Below, one piece after another: positions 1 through 8,562 of a stretch of DNA of 38,535 nt. Positions within the stretch are counted from its first letter, which is position 1, and each line of letters starts with the position of its first letter. The notes under the pieces were generated by a model. That model had not been told where the DNA came from. It did not search any database and worked only from the letters and a program-made list of their open reading frames with translations. The stretch spans positions 1-38,535 of the forward strand of contig CAAEVI010000150.1 in the NCBI GenBank assembly GCA_900759455.1. The letters are read 5' to 3'. Both the position numbers and the translations under genes were made by a program. The stretch comes from Erysipelotrichaceae bacterium (GTDB taxonomy: Bacteria > Bacillota_I > Bacilli_A > Erysipelotrichales > Erysipelotrichaceae).

Positions 1-440
1 GAGAAAACGGTGATCCGAGTGCAGTGCTGGTAGATGGATGCCGCTATGCCAAAGAACATCATTGTGATTATTTGATCGGAGATACAGCCGGACGATTGCA
101 GAACAAGGTCAATTTAATGAATGAGCTGAGCAAGATGCGACGCGTGATCGAACGTGAGATACCGGGGGCACCTCATGAGGTATGGCTTGTTTTGGATGCA
201 ACTACCGGTCAAAACGGGATTCAGCAGGCAAAGGTTTTCCTGGAAGCGACGAAAGTCAGCGGAATCATCCTTACCAAAATGGACGGTACGGCAAAAGGCG
301 GTATCGTCATGGCAATCCGCGATCAGCTTGGCTTGCCGGTTCGTTATATCGGCTTAGGTGAGCAGCCGCAGGATCTGCGTCCTTTTGACATTGAAAGCTA
401 TCTTTACGGAATCTGTGAGGGTATGGGAAACCATGAATAA
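1..440 (+). CDS. ftsY: Signal recognition particle receptor FtsY, C-terminal part (5' end outside window)
   Basis: This is the C-terminal end of the SRP receptor GTPase, which docks ribosome-nascent chain-SRP complexes at the membrane SecYEG translocon. The reading frame is open from base 3, so the gene starts upstream of the window. About 145 residues of the NG domain are visible: a GDPSAV segment, the G3 motif DTAGRLQNK, the G4-type motif TKMDGTAKGG, and the closing GLGEQPQDLRPFD signature shared by FtsY and Ffh. FtsY is preferred over Ffh because the protein ends soon after this signature, without the methionine-rich M domain of Ffh. The stop codon overlaps the start of the next gene (ylxM) by 8 bases, which suggests translational coupling. 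Confidence 0.93.
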   Translation, partial: ENGDPSAVLVDGCRYAKEHHCDYLIGDTAGRLQNKVNLMNELSKMRRVIEREIPGAPHEVWLVLDATTGQNGIQQAKVFLEATKVSGIILTKMDGTAKGGIVMAIRDQLGLPVRYIGLGEQPQDLRPFDIESYLYGICEGMGNHE

Positions 441-750
441 AGATCCCTTTACTATCAATCTGCTTTTGGATATGTATGAGACGCTGTTGACAGATAAGCA
501 GCAGCTTATTATGCAGCTTCATTATCGGGAGGATCTCTCGCTGGCGGAAATCAGTGAGGAACTTTCGATTTCGCGTGCCGGAGCGCTGGATCATATCCGG
601 CGGGCGACCAAAACTTTGTATGATTATGAAGAACGTCTTCACTTGCTGCAGCAAAGTGAAAAGATCAAAGAGATCCTGACACTGCTTCGTCAGCATGTAG
701 ATGAGGAAGGCGCTTCATATATCAATAAATTAGAAGATCTACTGTCTTAG
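433..750 (+). CDS. ylxM: YlxM-family SRP-associated helix-turn-helix protein
   Basis: A 105-residue YlxM/p13-like protein (UPF0122). Members carry a sigma-70 region 4-like helix-turn-helix and are encoded next to ftsY and ffh; streptococcal YlxM is reported to modulate the SRP pathway. The HTH is visible in residues about 20-65 (LTDKQQLIMQLHYREDLSLA, then EISEELSISRAGALDHIRRA). The start at 433 is chosen because it overlaps the ftsY stop and begins the conserved part; the same frame is open further upstream inside ftsY. In many Bacillota the next gene is ffh, but here it is ackA, 14 bases downstream behind a strong AGGAGG site. Confidence 0.88.
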   Translation: MNKDPFTINLLLDMYETLLTDKQQLIMQLHYREDLSLAEISEELSISRAGALDHIRRATKTLYDYEERLHLLQQSEKIKEILTLLRQHVDEEGASYINKLEDLLS

Positions 751-764
751 GAGGAAAAAAGGAA

Positions 765-1955
765 ATGACAAAGATTATTTCAGTAAATGCCGGAAGTTCT
801 TCACTGAAGTTCCAGCTGTTTGAAATGCCGCAGGAAACAGTATTGACAAGCGGTGTATTTGAACGCATTGGTCTCGAGGAAGGAATCTTTACGATCAAAG
901 TCAATGGTGAAAAGAAAGTGATCAAGGAACCTATTCCTGATCATACAAAGGCTGTATCCATGCTGTTGGATGCTTTGGTAAATTACAAAATCGTTGAACA
1001 TCTGGATGAAATCAAGGGAGCCGGTCATCGTGCCGTACATGGCGGAGAAATCTTTACTGAATCTGTCAAAGTGGATGATGATGTTGTTGAAAAGTTCGAA
1101 TCACTGAATGATCTGGCACCGCTGCACAATCCTGCCGGACTGGTTGGATATCGTGCATTTAAAGAAGCACTTCCAAACTGTGTTCATACATTTGTATTCG
1201 ATACTGCTTTCCATTCTACGATGGAGCCGGATACTTATCTGTATGCTCTTCCTTATGAATATTATGAAAAATATCAGGTACGCCGTTACGGTTTCCATGG
1301 AACAAGCCATAAATATGTTGCATACCGTTGTGCTGAACTGATGAATAAAAATATCAAAGATATGAAAATCATCACTTGCCATTTGGGGAACGGCGGCAGT
1401 GTGACTGCGGTTGATCATGGAAAATCAATCAATACATCTATGGGATTTACGCCGCTCGCAGGTGTGATGATGGGAACACGTTGTGGTGATATTGACCCTG
1501 CAATCGTTACATTCCTGCAGAAAAAAGAAAATCTGAGTGCCGAAGAAGCCGAAGATATTTTGAATAAGCATTCAGGTATGCTGGGTGTCAGCGGTGTGTC
1601 AAGTGACGGCAGAGACGTTGAAGCAGCGGCAAAAGAGGGAAATGAGCGTGCGGTATTGACGGAAAAGATCTTTGCCAACCGTGTCGCAAGCTACATCGGC
1701 TCTTATTATGTTCAGCTTGGCGGTCTTGATGCGATCGTCTTTACAGGCGGAATCGGTGAAAATGATGCCAAGATGCGTAAACGTATCATTGACCGTGTAA
1801 AGGTGCTTGGTGCTGATCTTGACGATGCAAAGAATGACGGTACTCGCGGTGTTGAAAAATGCCTGTCACCAGACAATGGAAAAGTAGCTGTCTGGCTGAT
1901 TCCAACCAATGAAGAACTGATGATTGCGCGTGATGCTTATCAGTTTGTCAAATAA
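765..1955 (+). CDS. ackA: Acetate kinase
   Basis: Acetate kinase converts acetyl phosphate and ADP to acetate and ATP, the energy-yielding last step of acetate fermentation. The 396-residue length is normal for the family. The ASKHA-fold signatures are clear: VNAGSSSLKFQLF near the N-terminus, GHRAVHGG, GFHGTSHKYV, HLGNGGSVTAVDHGKS, the substrate-site segment TPLAGVMMGTRCGDIDP, and FTGGIGEND near the C-terminus. A strong AGGAGG ribosome binding site precedes the start. I see no promoter in the 14-base gap after ylxM, so transcription probably comes from the ftsY-ylxM unit. The following gene nrnA begins 5 bases after the stop. Confidence 0.98.
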   Translation: MTKIISVNAGSSSLKFQLFEMPQETVLTSGVFERIGLEEGIFTIKVNGEKKVIKEPIPDHTKAVSMLLDALVNYKIVEHLDEIKGAGHRAVHGGEIFTESVKVDDDVVEKFESLNDLAPLHNPAGLVGYRAFKEALPNCVHTFVFDTAFHSTMEPDTYLYALPYEYYEKYQVRRYGFHGTSHKYVAYRCAELMNKNIKDMKIITCHLGNGGSVTAVDHGKSINTSMGFTPLAGVMMGTRCGDIDPAIVTFLQKKENLSAEEAEDILNKHSGMLGVSGVSSDGRDVEAAAKEGNERAVLTEKIFANRVASYIGSYYVQLGGLDAIVFTGGIGENDAKMRKRIIDRVKVLGADLDDAKNDGTRGVEKCLSPDNGKVAVWLIPTNEELMIARDAYQFVK

Positions 1956-1960
1956 CAGTT

Positions 1961-2920
1961 ATGTACTATGATGCACAGTGGCTCGTCAGCCAGATCGAAG
2001 CGTATGATACAATCGTAATTTTCCGTCATATCCTGGCTGATGCGGACGCATTGGGCAGCCAGTTTGGTTTAAAGACCTGGATTGAAGACAATTATCCGGA
2101 CAAGCATGTTTACGCAGTGGGGGACAGTGTCGGTGCCAGTGCTGAGCATTATCCGTCGATGGATCGTGTGCAGGATACAGTGATTCAACAGGCACTGGCT
2201 GTCGTACTGGATACTTCGACCGCGGCAAGGATCGACGATGAACGCTGGAAAGAGGCGAAACAGATCCTGCGCATCGATCATCATATTTTGACCGAACATT
2301 ACTGCCGGGAAGAACTGGTGGATGAAAAGGCGGCGGCAACCTGTGAGATCCTCGCTTTGCTGCTGAAAGCTACGGGAAAGCCGCTCAGTGCTTCCTGTGC
2401 CAATTATCTGTACAGCGGTCTGATCGCGGATACGATTAATTTTACAATCTCCTCTACGACATCGAATACTATGCTTGCAGGGGCGTTTCTGTTGGAACAT
2501 GGTGTTGATATCGTTGCACGCAACATGGAGCATTTTGGTGCGCATTTGACTGACTATTATTATGAAAGCTGGCTGCGCACACAGCTGCTGGCAGATAAGG
2601 GCGTCGGCTATGCCCTGGTCGATGAATCCGATTTCAAACGCTTTGGACTGACTTTTACACAGGCAAAAGAAAAAGTGTTTGTGTTCGGGGGCATTCATGA
2701 ACTTTCCGTTTGGGCTTTGTTTACGCAGATGGATACTGATTCTCAGGGAGAACCGCTGTATACATGTTCCCTGCGCTCGCGTACAGTGCCGTTAGATGAT
2801 ATTGCAAATGCTTACGGGGGAGGCGGACATCGCTGCGCCTGCGGCATCAAGCGTCTGAACCGTTCGCAGATCTCACAATTGATCAGTGATCTGAAGCAAA
2901 GATGCTCCCAGTTAGCATAA
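1961..2920 (+). CDS. nrnA: DHH-family bifunctional oligoribonuclease / pAp phosphatase (NrnA-like)
   Basis: A 319-residue DHH/DHHA1 phosphoesterase. NrnA degrades RNA oligonucleotides of a few residues to mononucleotides and dephosphorylates 3'-phosphoadenosine 5'-phosphate. Visible motifs are the DHH motif I variant ADADALGSQFGL, the metal ligand region VLDTSTAARID, the signature RIDHHILTEHYCREELVD, and the DHHA1 C-terminal GGGGHRCACGIK. The start lies 5 bases after the ackA stop. No good Shine-Dalgarno sequence is visible, so translation is probably coupled to ackA. A strong intrinsic terminator follows. The alternative is a related DHH nuclease such as NrnB or a cyclic-dinucleotide phosphodiesterase; the length and single DHH/DHHA1 layout favour NrnA. 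Confidence 0.88.
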   Translation: MYYDAQWLVSQIEAYDTIVIFRHILADADALGSQFGLKTWIEDNYPDKHVYAVGDSVGASAEHYPSMDRVQDTVIQQALAVVLDTSTAARIDDERWKEAKQILRIDHHILTEHYCREELVDEKAAATCEILALLLKATGKPLSASCANYLYSGLIADTINFTISSTTSNTMLAGAFLLEHGVDIVARNMEHFGAHLTDYYYESWLRTQLLADKGVGYALVDESDFKRFGLTFTQAKEKVFVFGGIHELSVWALFTQMDTDSQGEPLYTCSLRSRTVPLDDIANAYGGGGHRCACGIKRLNRSQISQLISDLKQRCSQLA

Positions 2921-2940
2921 CGCTTCTTGATGTAGCATTG

Positions 2941-2973
2941 AAACCTGTCTGATTTAATCAGACAGGTTTTTTA
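2941..2973 (+). terminator. Intrinsic terminator of the ftsY-ylxM-ackA-nrnA operon
   Basis: A perfect 12-bp stem, AAACCTGTCTGA paired with TCAGACAGGTTT, with a 5-base loop and a run of six T residues. It begins 20 bases after the nrnA stop and ends the first operon. Confidence 0.95.
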
Positions 2974-2997
2974 TACAGCTGCAGAAGGTTTCTGTTT

Positions 2998-3025
2998 TTG
3001 CAGATTGCTTTACTTGTAGTATAAT
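2998..3025 (+). promoter_or_regulatory. Probable sigma-A promoter of dnaE
   Basis: A consensus TATAAT at 3020-3025 lies 20 bases before the dnaE start and its GGAAGGTGATGGG ribosome binding site. A weak TTGCAG -35 is found at 2998-3003 with a 16-base spacer. The -10 element is convincing; the -35 is only tentative. Confidence 0.6.
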
Positions 3026-3045
3026 ATGGGCAGGAAGGTGATGGG

Positions 3046-6000
3046 ATGTCGGTTCAGCTGATGGTTCGAAGCGCATATACACTGTTAAAGTCAACGCTTC
3101 GCATAGATGATATAGCCAGACTGGCTCACGAACAGGGATACACGGCAGTTGCCCTGACTGATTTAAATGTACTGCACGGAGCCATGGCTTTTTTTCATTC
3201 CTGTCGAAAATACGGTGTCAAAGCGCTGTATGGCATGGAACTTTTCTGCACTTTGGAAGATGAAGAAGAGAAAGCCGGTTTCATCATTTTGGCAAGAAAT
3301 GACAGCGGATTTCAGCAGCTGCTTAAATTAAGCACTTTACTGCAGACAATGCAGCAGCAGCTGTCTTTGGAAGAACTTGCTTCCTATTCGAGTGAATGTT
3401 ATGTCATCAGCACGAGTCAGGATGATTATCTGTATTCGCTGCTTGTTCATGAGGATGAACCGGCACTGCGCCGCTACCTGCAGCAATTGAAAAGAAGCTT
3501 CGTGCACTTTGCAGTCGGCATTGCGAAAAATGACTCGAAATTTCTGCAAAACCGTAATCAGCTTTTGCGCAGGATCGCAAACGAAATGGGCCTTCTACAT
3601 GTGGCTCTTCCTTGTGTATACTATGCAAAAGAGACAGACGAAGAAGCTTATCGCGTACTTTGCGCTATCGATCAGGGCCTCCAGGTGCAGGATAAAACGC
3701 TGAAAACTGCCAGCGGTCGCTGGTTTCGTTCCAGGGAGGAAATGGAAAAACTGTATGACCCGGATGATCTGGCAGGGTGTGATGCGATCGAACGTGATTG
3801 TCAGGTTGAGATGGCACTGCCTAAGGTACATTTGCCGGTTTTCGAGAACCGTTACAAAATTTCATCTGAACAGTTTCTGGTTTCTTTATGCAAAAAAGGA
3901 CTGGCAAAGCGCATGGGGACGACGCAGGTGCCGGCAGCCTATGTCCGCCGTCTTCAGCATGAACTCGAGGTCATTAATTCGATGGGCTTTACGGATTATT
4001 TTCTGATCGTATGGGATTTTATCCGATATGCCAGAACAAAGGATATTTTTATCGGACCCGGCCGTGGAAGTGCCGCCGGATCACTTGTTTCTTATTGTTT
4101 AGGCATCACCCATATCGATCCCCTGCGTTATGATCTGCTGTTTGAACGCTTCCTTAATCCGCAGCGTGTCTCAATGCCTGATATCGATACCGATTTTCCT
4201 GATGACCGCCGTCAGGAAGTCATCGATTATGTACATGAACGTTATGGCGCTCATCATGTCGCACACATCATCACATTTAATACATTGGGGGCCAAACAGG
4301 TTTTGCGTGATGTTGGGAAGGCATTGGGAATTGTCCCAAGACAGATTGATTCTCTGTGTAAAATGGTTCCCAATACACCTAAGATCACCCTGGCACAGAC
4401 GATGGAAAGCGTTCCGCGTTTTAAGCAGACCATAGCATTGTCAAAAGAACTGGGACATCTATATGCTGTTGCTTCTCAGCTGGAGGGTCTGCCGAGACAT
4501 GCTTCGCTGCATGCGGCGGGCATCATTTTGAGCCGTGAGCCGATCGAGGAAGTCTGTCCTTTGATCAAACTGGATGAGGAGATTTACGCGACTCAGTATA
4601 CAATGGAGTATCTTGAGGAACTGGGATTGATCAAAATGGATTTTCTGGGACTGCGCAACTTAACGATCATTGATGAAATTGTCCGTCATATCAAAAACAA
4701 GACAGGAAAAGAATTCGATATCATGAGAATTCCTTTAGATGATGAAAGGACATTTAAGCTGATCCGCAGTGTAGACACAATGGGTGTCTTTCAGCTGGAG
4801 TCGGAAGGAATGAAAAGTCTGATCCGCCGTATTCAGCCTAATACATTTGAAGATATTGCCGCAACGATTGCTTTGTTTCGTCCCGGTCCAATGGAAAATA
4901 TTCCGGCCTATCTGCGCAACCGTGAAAATCCGGCACTGATCCATTACCCGCATCCTTCTTTGGAACCGATCTTAAAAAACACGTACGGTGTGATGATTTA
5001 CCAGGAGCAGGTCATGCAGGTTGCTCAGGTCATGGGAGGTTTGTCGCTGGCGGAAGCCGATAACATGCGTAAGGCAATCTCGAAGAAAAAAGAAGAAGAT
5101 CTTGCCCGTTATGAACGAATGTTTATTGACGGCGCACAGAAGAAGGGTTACACAAAAGAAATTGCTCAGGAAGTTTATGGCCTGATCATGAAATTTGCCC
5201 GTTATGGATTTAACCGTTCTCATTCGATCGCCTATGGCATGATCGCTTACCAGATGGCATATCTCAAAGCAAATGCACCACTGTATTTTTTCAGTGCACT
5301 GCTGAACAGTGTGATCGGAGCGGAGAAAAAAACAAGCGAATATATCTTCGAGTTAAAGCGAAGGCATATTGAGATCCTGCCTCCATGCGTGAATCAGTCG
5401 TTAGCCTGCTATAAAATTGAAGGTCGTTCTCTTCGATTCCCCTTTTCTGCAATCAAGGGGGTTGGTCCTGCAGTATATCCGCTGATCATTGAGGAACGAG
5501 ATGCCCATGGCGAATACAAGGATCCTTATGATTTTGTAGCTCGCATGACTTTGCGCAAAGTGAACCGCAAAGTGCTCGAAGCATTGATCAATGCAGGAGC
5601 GCTGGATGTATTTGGATATAATCGGGCTAGCCTGCTGGCGGCACTGGACAATCTGCTTCGTTATGCGAATATTATCAAGGTAGAGGGCAGCGGTGAACCG
5701 CACCTGGATTTTACGCTGGCATCAAAAATCCCGATCGTTCGTATCTCCGAAAAAAAGAGCGTACGTGCCGAAAAAGAAAGAGAAGCTTTTGGGTTCTATC
5801 TGAGCACGCATCCTATTGCTGAAATTCGTGAGGCAATCGATCCGCAGCTGCCGTATCTTTTGAAGCTTCAGCATCATCGCGGTCCTGTTCGTTTTGTCTG
5901 CATGATCGCATTTACACGCCAACATCGTACCAAACGCGGGGATCTGATGATGTTTGTGGAAGTATCTGACGACAGTGCGCGTTTTGATGTGGTTGTAATG

Positions 6001-6126
6001 CCGAATTTATACGAACGTACTAAGGATATTCTGAAGAAGGGCAATGTTATTTTGGTCGAAGGAAATATCGAAAGAGAAGGAAGCTGTCTGGGCCGATTGA
6101 TCCGGGTTGTTCAGCAGCCGCAATAA
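3046..6126 (+). CDS. dnaE: DNA polymerase III alpha subunit, DnaE type, with degenerate PHP domain
   Basis: A C-family replicative polymerase of 1026 residues. In low-GC Gram-positives DnaE works beside PolC, extending primers on the lagging strand. The order is PHP domain (about 1-250), palm/fingers (about 260-800), helix-hairpin-helix (about 800-900) and OB fold (about 920-1020). Catalytic aspartates are visible in MPDIDTDFPDD (D379, D381) and in GLIKMDFLGLRN (D532), and GPGRGSAAGSLV is present. No DnaQ-type exonuclease insert exists, so it is not PolC. The PHP metal motif is lost: QLMVRSAYTLL replaces the usual HLHxHS form and TDLNVLHG replaces TDHxxxxG. The protein is somewhat shorter than B. 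subtilis DnaE (about 1115 residues). Confidence 0.97.
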   Translation: MSVQLMVRSAYTLLKSTLRIDDIARLAHEQGYTAVALTDLNVLHGAMAFFHSCRKYGVKALYGMELFCTLEDEEEKAGFIILARNDSGFQQLLKLSTLLQTMQQQLSLEELASYSSECYVISTSQDDYLYSLLVHEDEPALRRYLQQLKRSFVHFAVGIAKNDSKFLQNRNQLLRRIANEMGLLHVALPCVYYAKETDEEAYRVLCAIDQGLQVQDKTLKTASGRWFRSREEMEKLYDPDDLAGCDAIERDCQVEMALPKVHLPVFENRYKISSEQFLVSLCKKGLAKRMGTTQVPAAYVRRLQHELEVINSMGFTDYFLIVWDFIRYARTKDIFIGPGRGSAAGSLVSYCLGITHIDPLRYDLLFERFLNPQRVSMPDIDTDFPDDRRQEVIDYVHERYGAHHVAHIITFNTLGAKQVLRDVGKALGIVPRQIDSLCKMVPNTPKITLAQTMESVPRFKQTIALSKELGHLYAVASQLEGLPRHASLHAAGIILSREPIEEVCPLIKLDEEIYATQYTMEYLEELGLIKMDFLGLRNLTIIDEIVRHIKNKTGKEFDIMRIPLDDERTFKLIRSVDTMGVFQLESEGMKSLIRRIQPNTFEDIAATIALFRPGPMENIPAYLRNRENPALIHYPHPSLEPILKNTYGVMIYQEQVMQVAQVMGGLSLAEADNMRKAISKKKEEDLARYERMFIDGAQKKGYTKEIAQEVYGLIMKFARYGFNRSHSIAYGMIAYQMAYLKANAPLYFFSALLNSVIGAEKKTSEYIFELKRRHIEILPPCVNQSLACYKIEGRSLRFPFSAIKGVGPAVYPLIIEERDAHGEYKDPYDFVARMTLRKVNRKVLEALINAGALDVFGYNRASLLAALDNLLRYANIIKVEGSGEPHLDFTLASKIPIVRISEKKSVRAEKEREAFGFYLSTHPIAEIREAIDPQLPYLLKLQHHRGPVRFVCMIAFTRQHRTKRGDLMMFVEVSDDSARFDVVVMPNLYERTKDILKKGNVILVEGNIEREGSCLGRLIRVVQQPQ

Positions 6127-6149
6127 AAAAGAAATCTGTCCAAAAATAA

Positions 6150-6178
6150 TTGACACTGCTGGATTATTTTGATAATAT
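6150..6178 (+). promoter_or_regulatory. Sigma-A promoter of the rplU-prp-rpmA operon
   Basis: A perfect -35 TTGACA at 6150-6155, a 17-base spacer and a TAATAT -10 at 6173-6178. It lies 24 bases after the dnaE stop and about 115 bases before rplU, leaving room for the structured leader. Confidence 0.82.
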
Positions 6179-6180
6179 AC

Positions 6181-6294
6181 TCATGTTGTATGTCCTTTAA
6201 TGGCTTACAACCGCTCGGAAAAGGTAAATAAGCATGGAAACATCACCTAAGAAGGCGAGTCTTGAGAAAAAAACAGATTAAAGGAGGTGCGATT
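6181..6294 (+). ncRNA. L21-leader-type structured 5' UTR upstream of rplU
   Basis: The transcript from the promoter just upstream has an untranslated region of roughly 110 bases. A stem pairs GTTGTA (6185-6190) with TACAAC (6206-6211), and a longer-range pairing joins CTCG (6214-6217) with CGAG (6255-6258). Many Bacillota carry the conserved L21 leader RNA at exactly this place, where it is thought to mediate autoregulation by a ribosomal protein. The location and the presence of paired segments are seen here; the family assignment is inferred and was not scored against a covariance model. Confidence 0.6.
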
Positions 6295-6606
6295 ATGTAC
6301 GCAATTATCGAAACAGGCGGAAAACAGATCCGTGTAGAAGAAGGTGCTTCAATCTTCGTTGAAAAATTAGCAGTAAATGAAGGAGAAACTGTTGTATTCG
6401 ACAAAGTTCTGCTGGTAGGCGGAGATGAAACAAAAGTTGGACAGCCATACGTTGAAGGTGCTAAAGTAAACGGTAAGGTTGAAAAACAGGGTAAAGGAAA
6501 GAAGATCACGATCGTTAAGTACAAGGCTAAAAAAGGAAGTACCCGTCGTAAACAGGGACACCGTCAGCCATATACAAAGGTTGTCATCGAATCAATCGAG
6601 GCTTAA
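6295..6606 (+). CDS. rplU: 50S ribosomal protein bL21
   Basis: A 103-residue L21, a 23S rRNA-binding protein of the large subunit. The N-terminus [17 protein letters not shown] and the C-terminal [18 protein letters not shown] segment are family hallmarks. The start at 6295 sits behind AAAGGAGGTGCG; the same frame is open 33 bases upstream but that part is not conserved and precedes the ribosome binding site. The operon order rplU-prp-rpmA is typical of Bacillota. The prp start lies 1 base after the stop. Confidence 0.98.
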   Translation: MYAIIETGGKQIRVEEGASIFVEKLAVNEGETVVFDKVLLVGGDETKVGQPYVEGAKVNGKVEKQGKGKKITIVKYKAKKGSTRRKQGHRQPYTKVVIESIEA

Positions 6607-6607
6607 T

Positions 6608-6922
6608 ATGATTTTGGTCAATGTCCGCAGGCATGGTGATGAAATCATGGAGCTGGATGTAAGCGGTCATGCAGGTCAGGCTCCCCGTGGAGAAGATTTA
6701 GTGTGTGCCGGTGCAAGCAGCATCATGGTGGGTGCTTTAAATGCAATCGATCAGCTGGCGGATGGAAGCTGTGCTTTATTGATGGATGAAGCGCATATCA
6801 AAATTACACAATTGAAAGAGAATGAGCGGGCAAAGCTTCTGCTTGCCTCAACATTGATTTCTCTTCAGACATTGGAATCAAGTTATTCCCGTTATATTAA
6901 AATACAGATACAGGAGGTGTAG
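6608..6922 (+). CDS. prp: Ribosomal-processing cysteine protease Prp (YsxB)
   Basis: A 104-residue Prp protease, which removes the N-terminal extension of ribosomal protein L27. Catalytic residues can be placed from the known family: His21 in SGHAGQ and Cys33 in [10 protein letters not shown], matching His22 and Cys34 of the S. aureus enzyme to within one residue. The gene lies between rplU and rpmA, as in Staphylococcus and other Bacillota, and its presumed substrate is encoded 2 bases downstream with the expected cleavage motif. The start at 6608 follows the rplU stop by one base, so the two are probably translationally coupled. Confidence 0.95.
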   Translation: MILVNVRRHGDEIMELDVSGHAGQAPRGEDLVCAGASSIMVGALNAIDQLADGSCALLMDEAHIKITQLKENERAKLLLASTLISLQTLESSYSRYIKIQIQEV

Positions 6923-6924
6923 TT

Positions 6925-7209
6925 ATGAAGTTCGTTTTAGATATTCAGCTGTTCGCTTCTAAAAAGGGAGTAGGTTCTACAAAGAACGGCCGTGACTCTC
7001 ATTCTAAGCGTTTAGGTGCTAAATTAGCCGATGGTCAGTTTGCACATGCTGGTTCTATCATTTACCGTCAGCGTGGAACAAAGATCCATCCAGGTACAAA
7101 CGTAGGCAGAGGTGGAGACGACACATTATTCGCCATGGTAAACGGTATTGTAAAATACGAGCGTTTGGGAAAAGACAGAAAGAAAGTTTCTGTATATCCA
7201 CAGGCATAA
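6925..7209 (+). CDS. rpmA: 50S ribosomal protein bL27 with cleavable N-terminal extension
   Basis: A 94-residue L27, which reaches towards the peptidyl-transferase centre. The N-terminus is [21 protein letters not shown]. coli L27 begins at the equivalent of ASKKG, so the first ten residues form the extension found in Bacillota. In S. aureus, Prp cuts between Phe and Ala in the similar LNLQFF/ASKKG; the equivalent bond here is Phe10-Ala11. The body motifs [14 protein letters not shown] and [13 protein letters not shown] are standard. The ribosome binding site AGGAGGTG overlaps the end of prp. Confidence 0.98.
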   Translation: MKFVLDIQLFASKKGVGSTKNGRDSHSKRLGAKLADGQFAHAGSIIYRQRGTKIHPGTNVGRGGDDTLFAMVNGIVKYERLGKDRKKVSVYPQA

Positions 7210-7213
7210 TTAA

Positions 7214-7240
7214 AAAATCCCCTTTCAGGGGATTTTCTTT
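7214..7240 (+). terminator. Intrinsic terminator after rpmA
   Basis: AAAATCCCC (7214-7222) pairs with GGGGATTTT (7228-7236), with a 5-base loop and a TTTTCTTTT tail. It separates the rplU operon from obgE, whose start lies 20 bases downstream. I see no clear separate promoter for obgE, so it may depend on read-through. Confidence 0.85.
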
Positions 7241-7260
7241 TGGAATCAGGAGGTGAGTTC

Positions 7261-8544
7261 ATGTTTGTAGATCGTGTTAAGGTTCACGTAAAAGCTGGTA
7301 AGGGCGGAGATGGGATCGTTGCATTCCGCCGTGAAAAATATGTAGCATATGGAGGTCCTTACGGCGGTGACGGCGGAAACGGAGGAAATGTGATCTTCCG
7401 TGTGGATACAGGACGTACGACATTGCTGGATCTGCGTTACAACCGTCGTATGGAAGCAAAGCCGGGCGGAAATGGAAAAACTAAAAAAATGCATGGAGCC
7501 AACGGTGAAGATTATGTCATCAAGGTGCCGCTAGGAACCATTGTCAAAAATTTGAAAACCGGGCGCCTGCTGGCTGATTTGACACATCCGGGACAGGAAG
7601 CAGTCATTGCAAAGGGCGGTAAAGGCGGCCGCGGAAATTATCATTTTAAATCCAGCCGCAATACAGCGCCGCAATACAGTGAACTGGGAGAACCAGGTGA
7701 AGAATTCGATGTGCAGGTTGAATTGAAAGTATTGGCAGATGTGGGACTTGTCGGTTTTCCCTCTGTCGGTAAATCAACGCTGCTTTCGGTTGTGTCGAAA
7801 GCAAAACCGGAAATTGCAGATTATCATTTTACTACAATTGCGCCTAATCTGGGGATGGTTCAGGTACCGGACGGACGAAGCTTTATCATGGCCGATCTGC
7901 CTGGTCTGATTGAAGGTGCCAGTCAGGGAAAAGGACTCGGTCATCAGTTCCTTCGTCATATTGAGCGCTGCCGTGTCATCATTCATGTCATTGATATGGG
8001 AGCGAATGACGGACGTGATCCGCTTGAAGATTACCGTATCATCAATGATGAGCTTGCCAGCTATGAATATCGTCTGATGGAACGTCCGCAGATCGTGTTG
8101 GCCAATAAGATGGATCTGGACGGGGCTGTTGACAATCTGCGCCGTTTTAAGGAAGCTTATCCGGATGTGGAAGTGTTCGAAACGACGACCATCATCGCGG
8201 AAGGACTGGATCCGGTATTGTATCGTGCTGCCGACTTGCTGGAAACGACTCCGCAATTTCCGTTGTTTGATGAAACGGATGAAGAAGCTGAAGGAGTTCT
8301 TTATAAATTTGAACCAGAAAAGCCGCTGTTTGAGGTTCACAACAACGGTAACGGTGTATGGGAGCTGACCGGAGAGGGTCTTGAGCGTACATTCAAGATG
8401 AGCAAGATGAATACGGAGGAAGACTTCATTCGTTTTGCGCGCAAGATGCGTACACTCGGTATTGATGAAGCGCTGCGCAATGCCGGATGCAGTGATGGCG
8501 ATACGGTCATTATCTGCGGCTATGAATTTGAATTTATGGAGTAA
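7261..8544 (+). CDS. obgE: GTPase Obg (CgtA)
   Basis: A 427-residue Obg GTPase involved in 50S subunit assembly and linked to the stringent and stress responses. The glycine-rich Obg fold covers about residues 1-158 (GKGGDGIVAFRREKYVAYGG). The G domain follows, with GFPSVGKSTLLS (G1), TTIAPN (G2), DLPGLIEGA (G3) and NKMD (G4). A C-terminal OCT domain covers about residues 350-427. The start at 7261 lies behind AGGAGGTGAGTTC; an in-frame codon 21 bases upstream lies before this site and is rejected. The position directly after rplU-prp-rpmA is conserved in many bacteria. Confidence 0.97.
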   Translation: MFVDRVKVHVKAGKGGDGIVAFRREKYVAYGGPYGGDGGNGGNVIFRVDTGRTTLLDLRYNRRMEAKPGGNGKTKKMHGANGEDYVIKVPLGTIVKNLKTGRLLADLTHPGQEAVIAKGGKGGRGNYHFKSSRNTAPQYSELGEPGEEFDVQVELKVLADVGLVGFPSVGKSTLLSVVSKAKPEIADYHFTTIAPNLGMVQVPDGRSFIMADLPGLIEGASQGKGLGHQFLRHIERCRVIIHVIDMGANDGRDPLEDYRIINDELASYEYRLMERPQIVLANKMDLDGAVDNLRRFKEAYPDVEVFETTTIIAEGLDPVLYRAADLLETTPQFPLFDETDEEAEGVLYKFEPEKPLFEVHNNGNGVWELTGEGLERTFKMSKMNTEEDFIRFARKMRTLGIDEALRNAGCSDGDTVIICGYEFEFME

Positions 8545-8562
8545 GGCGGTCTTTTGGATGTA

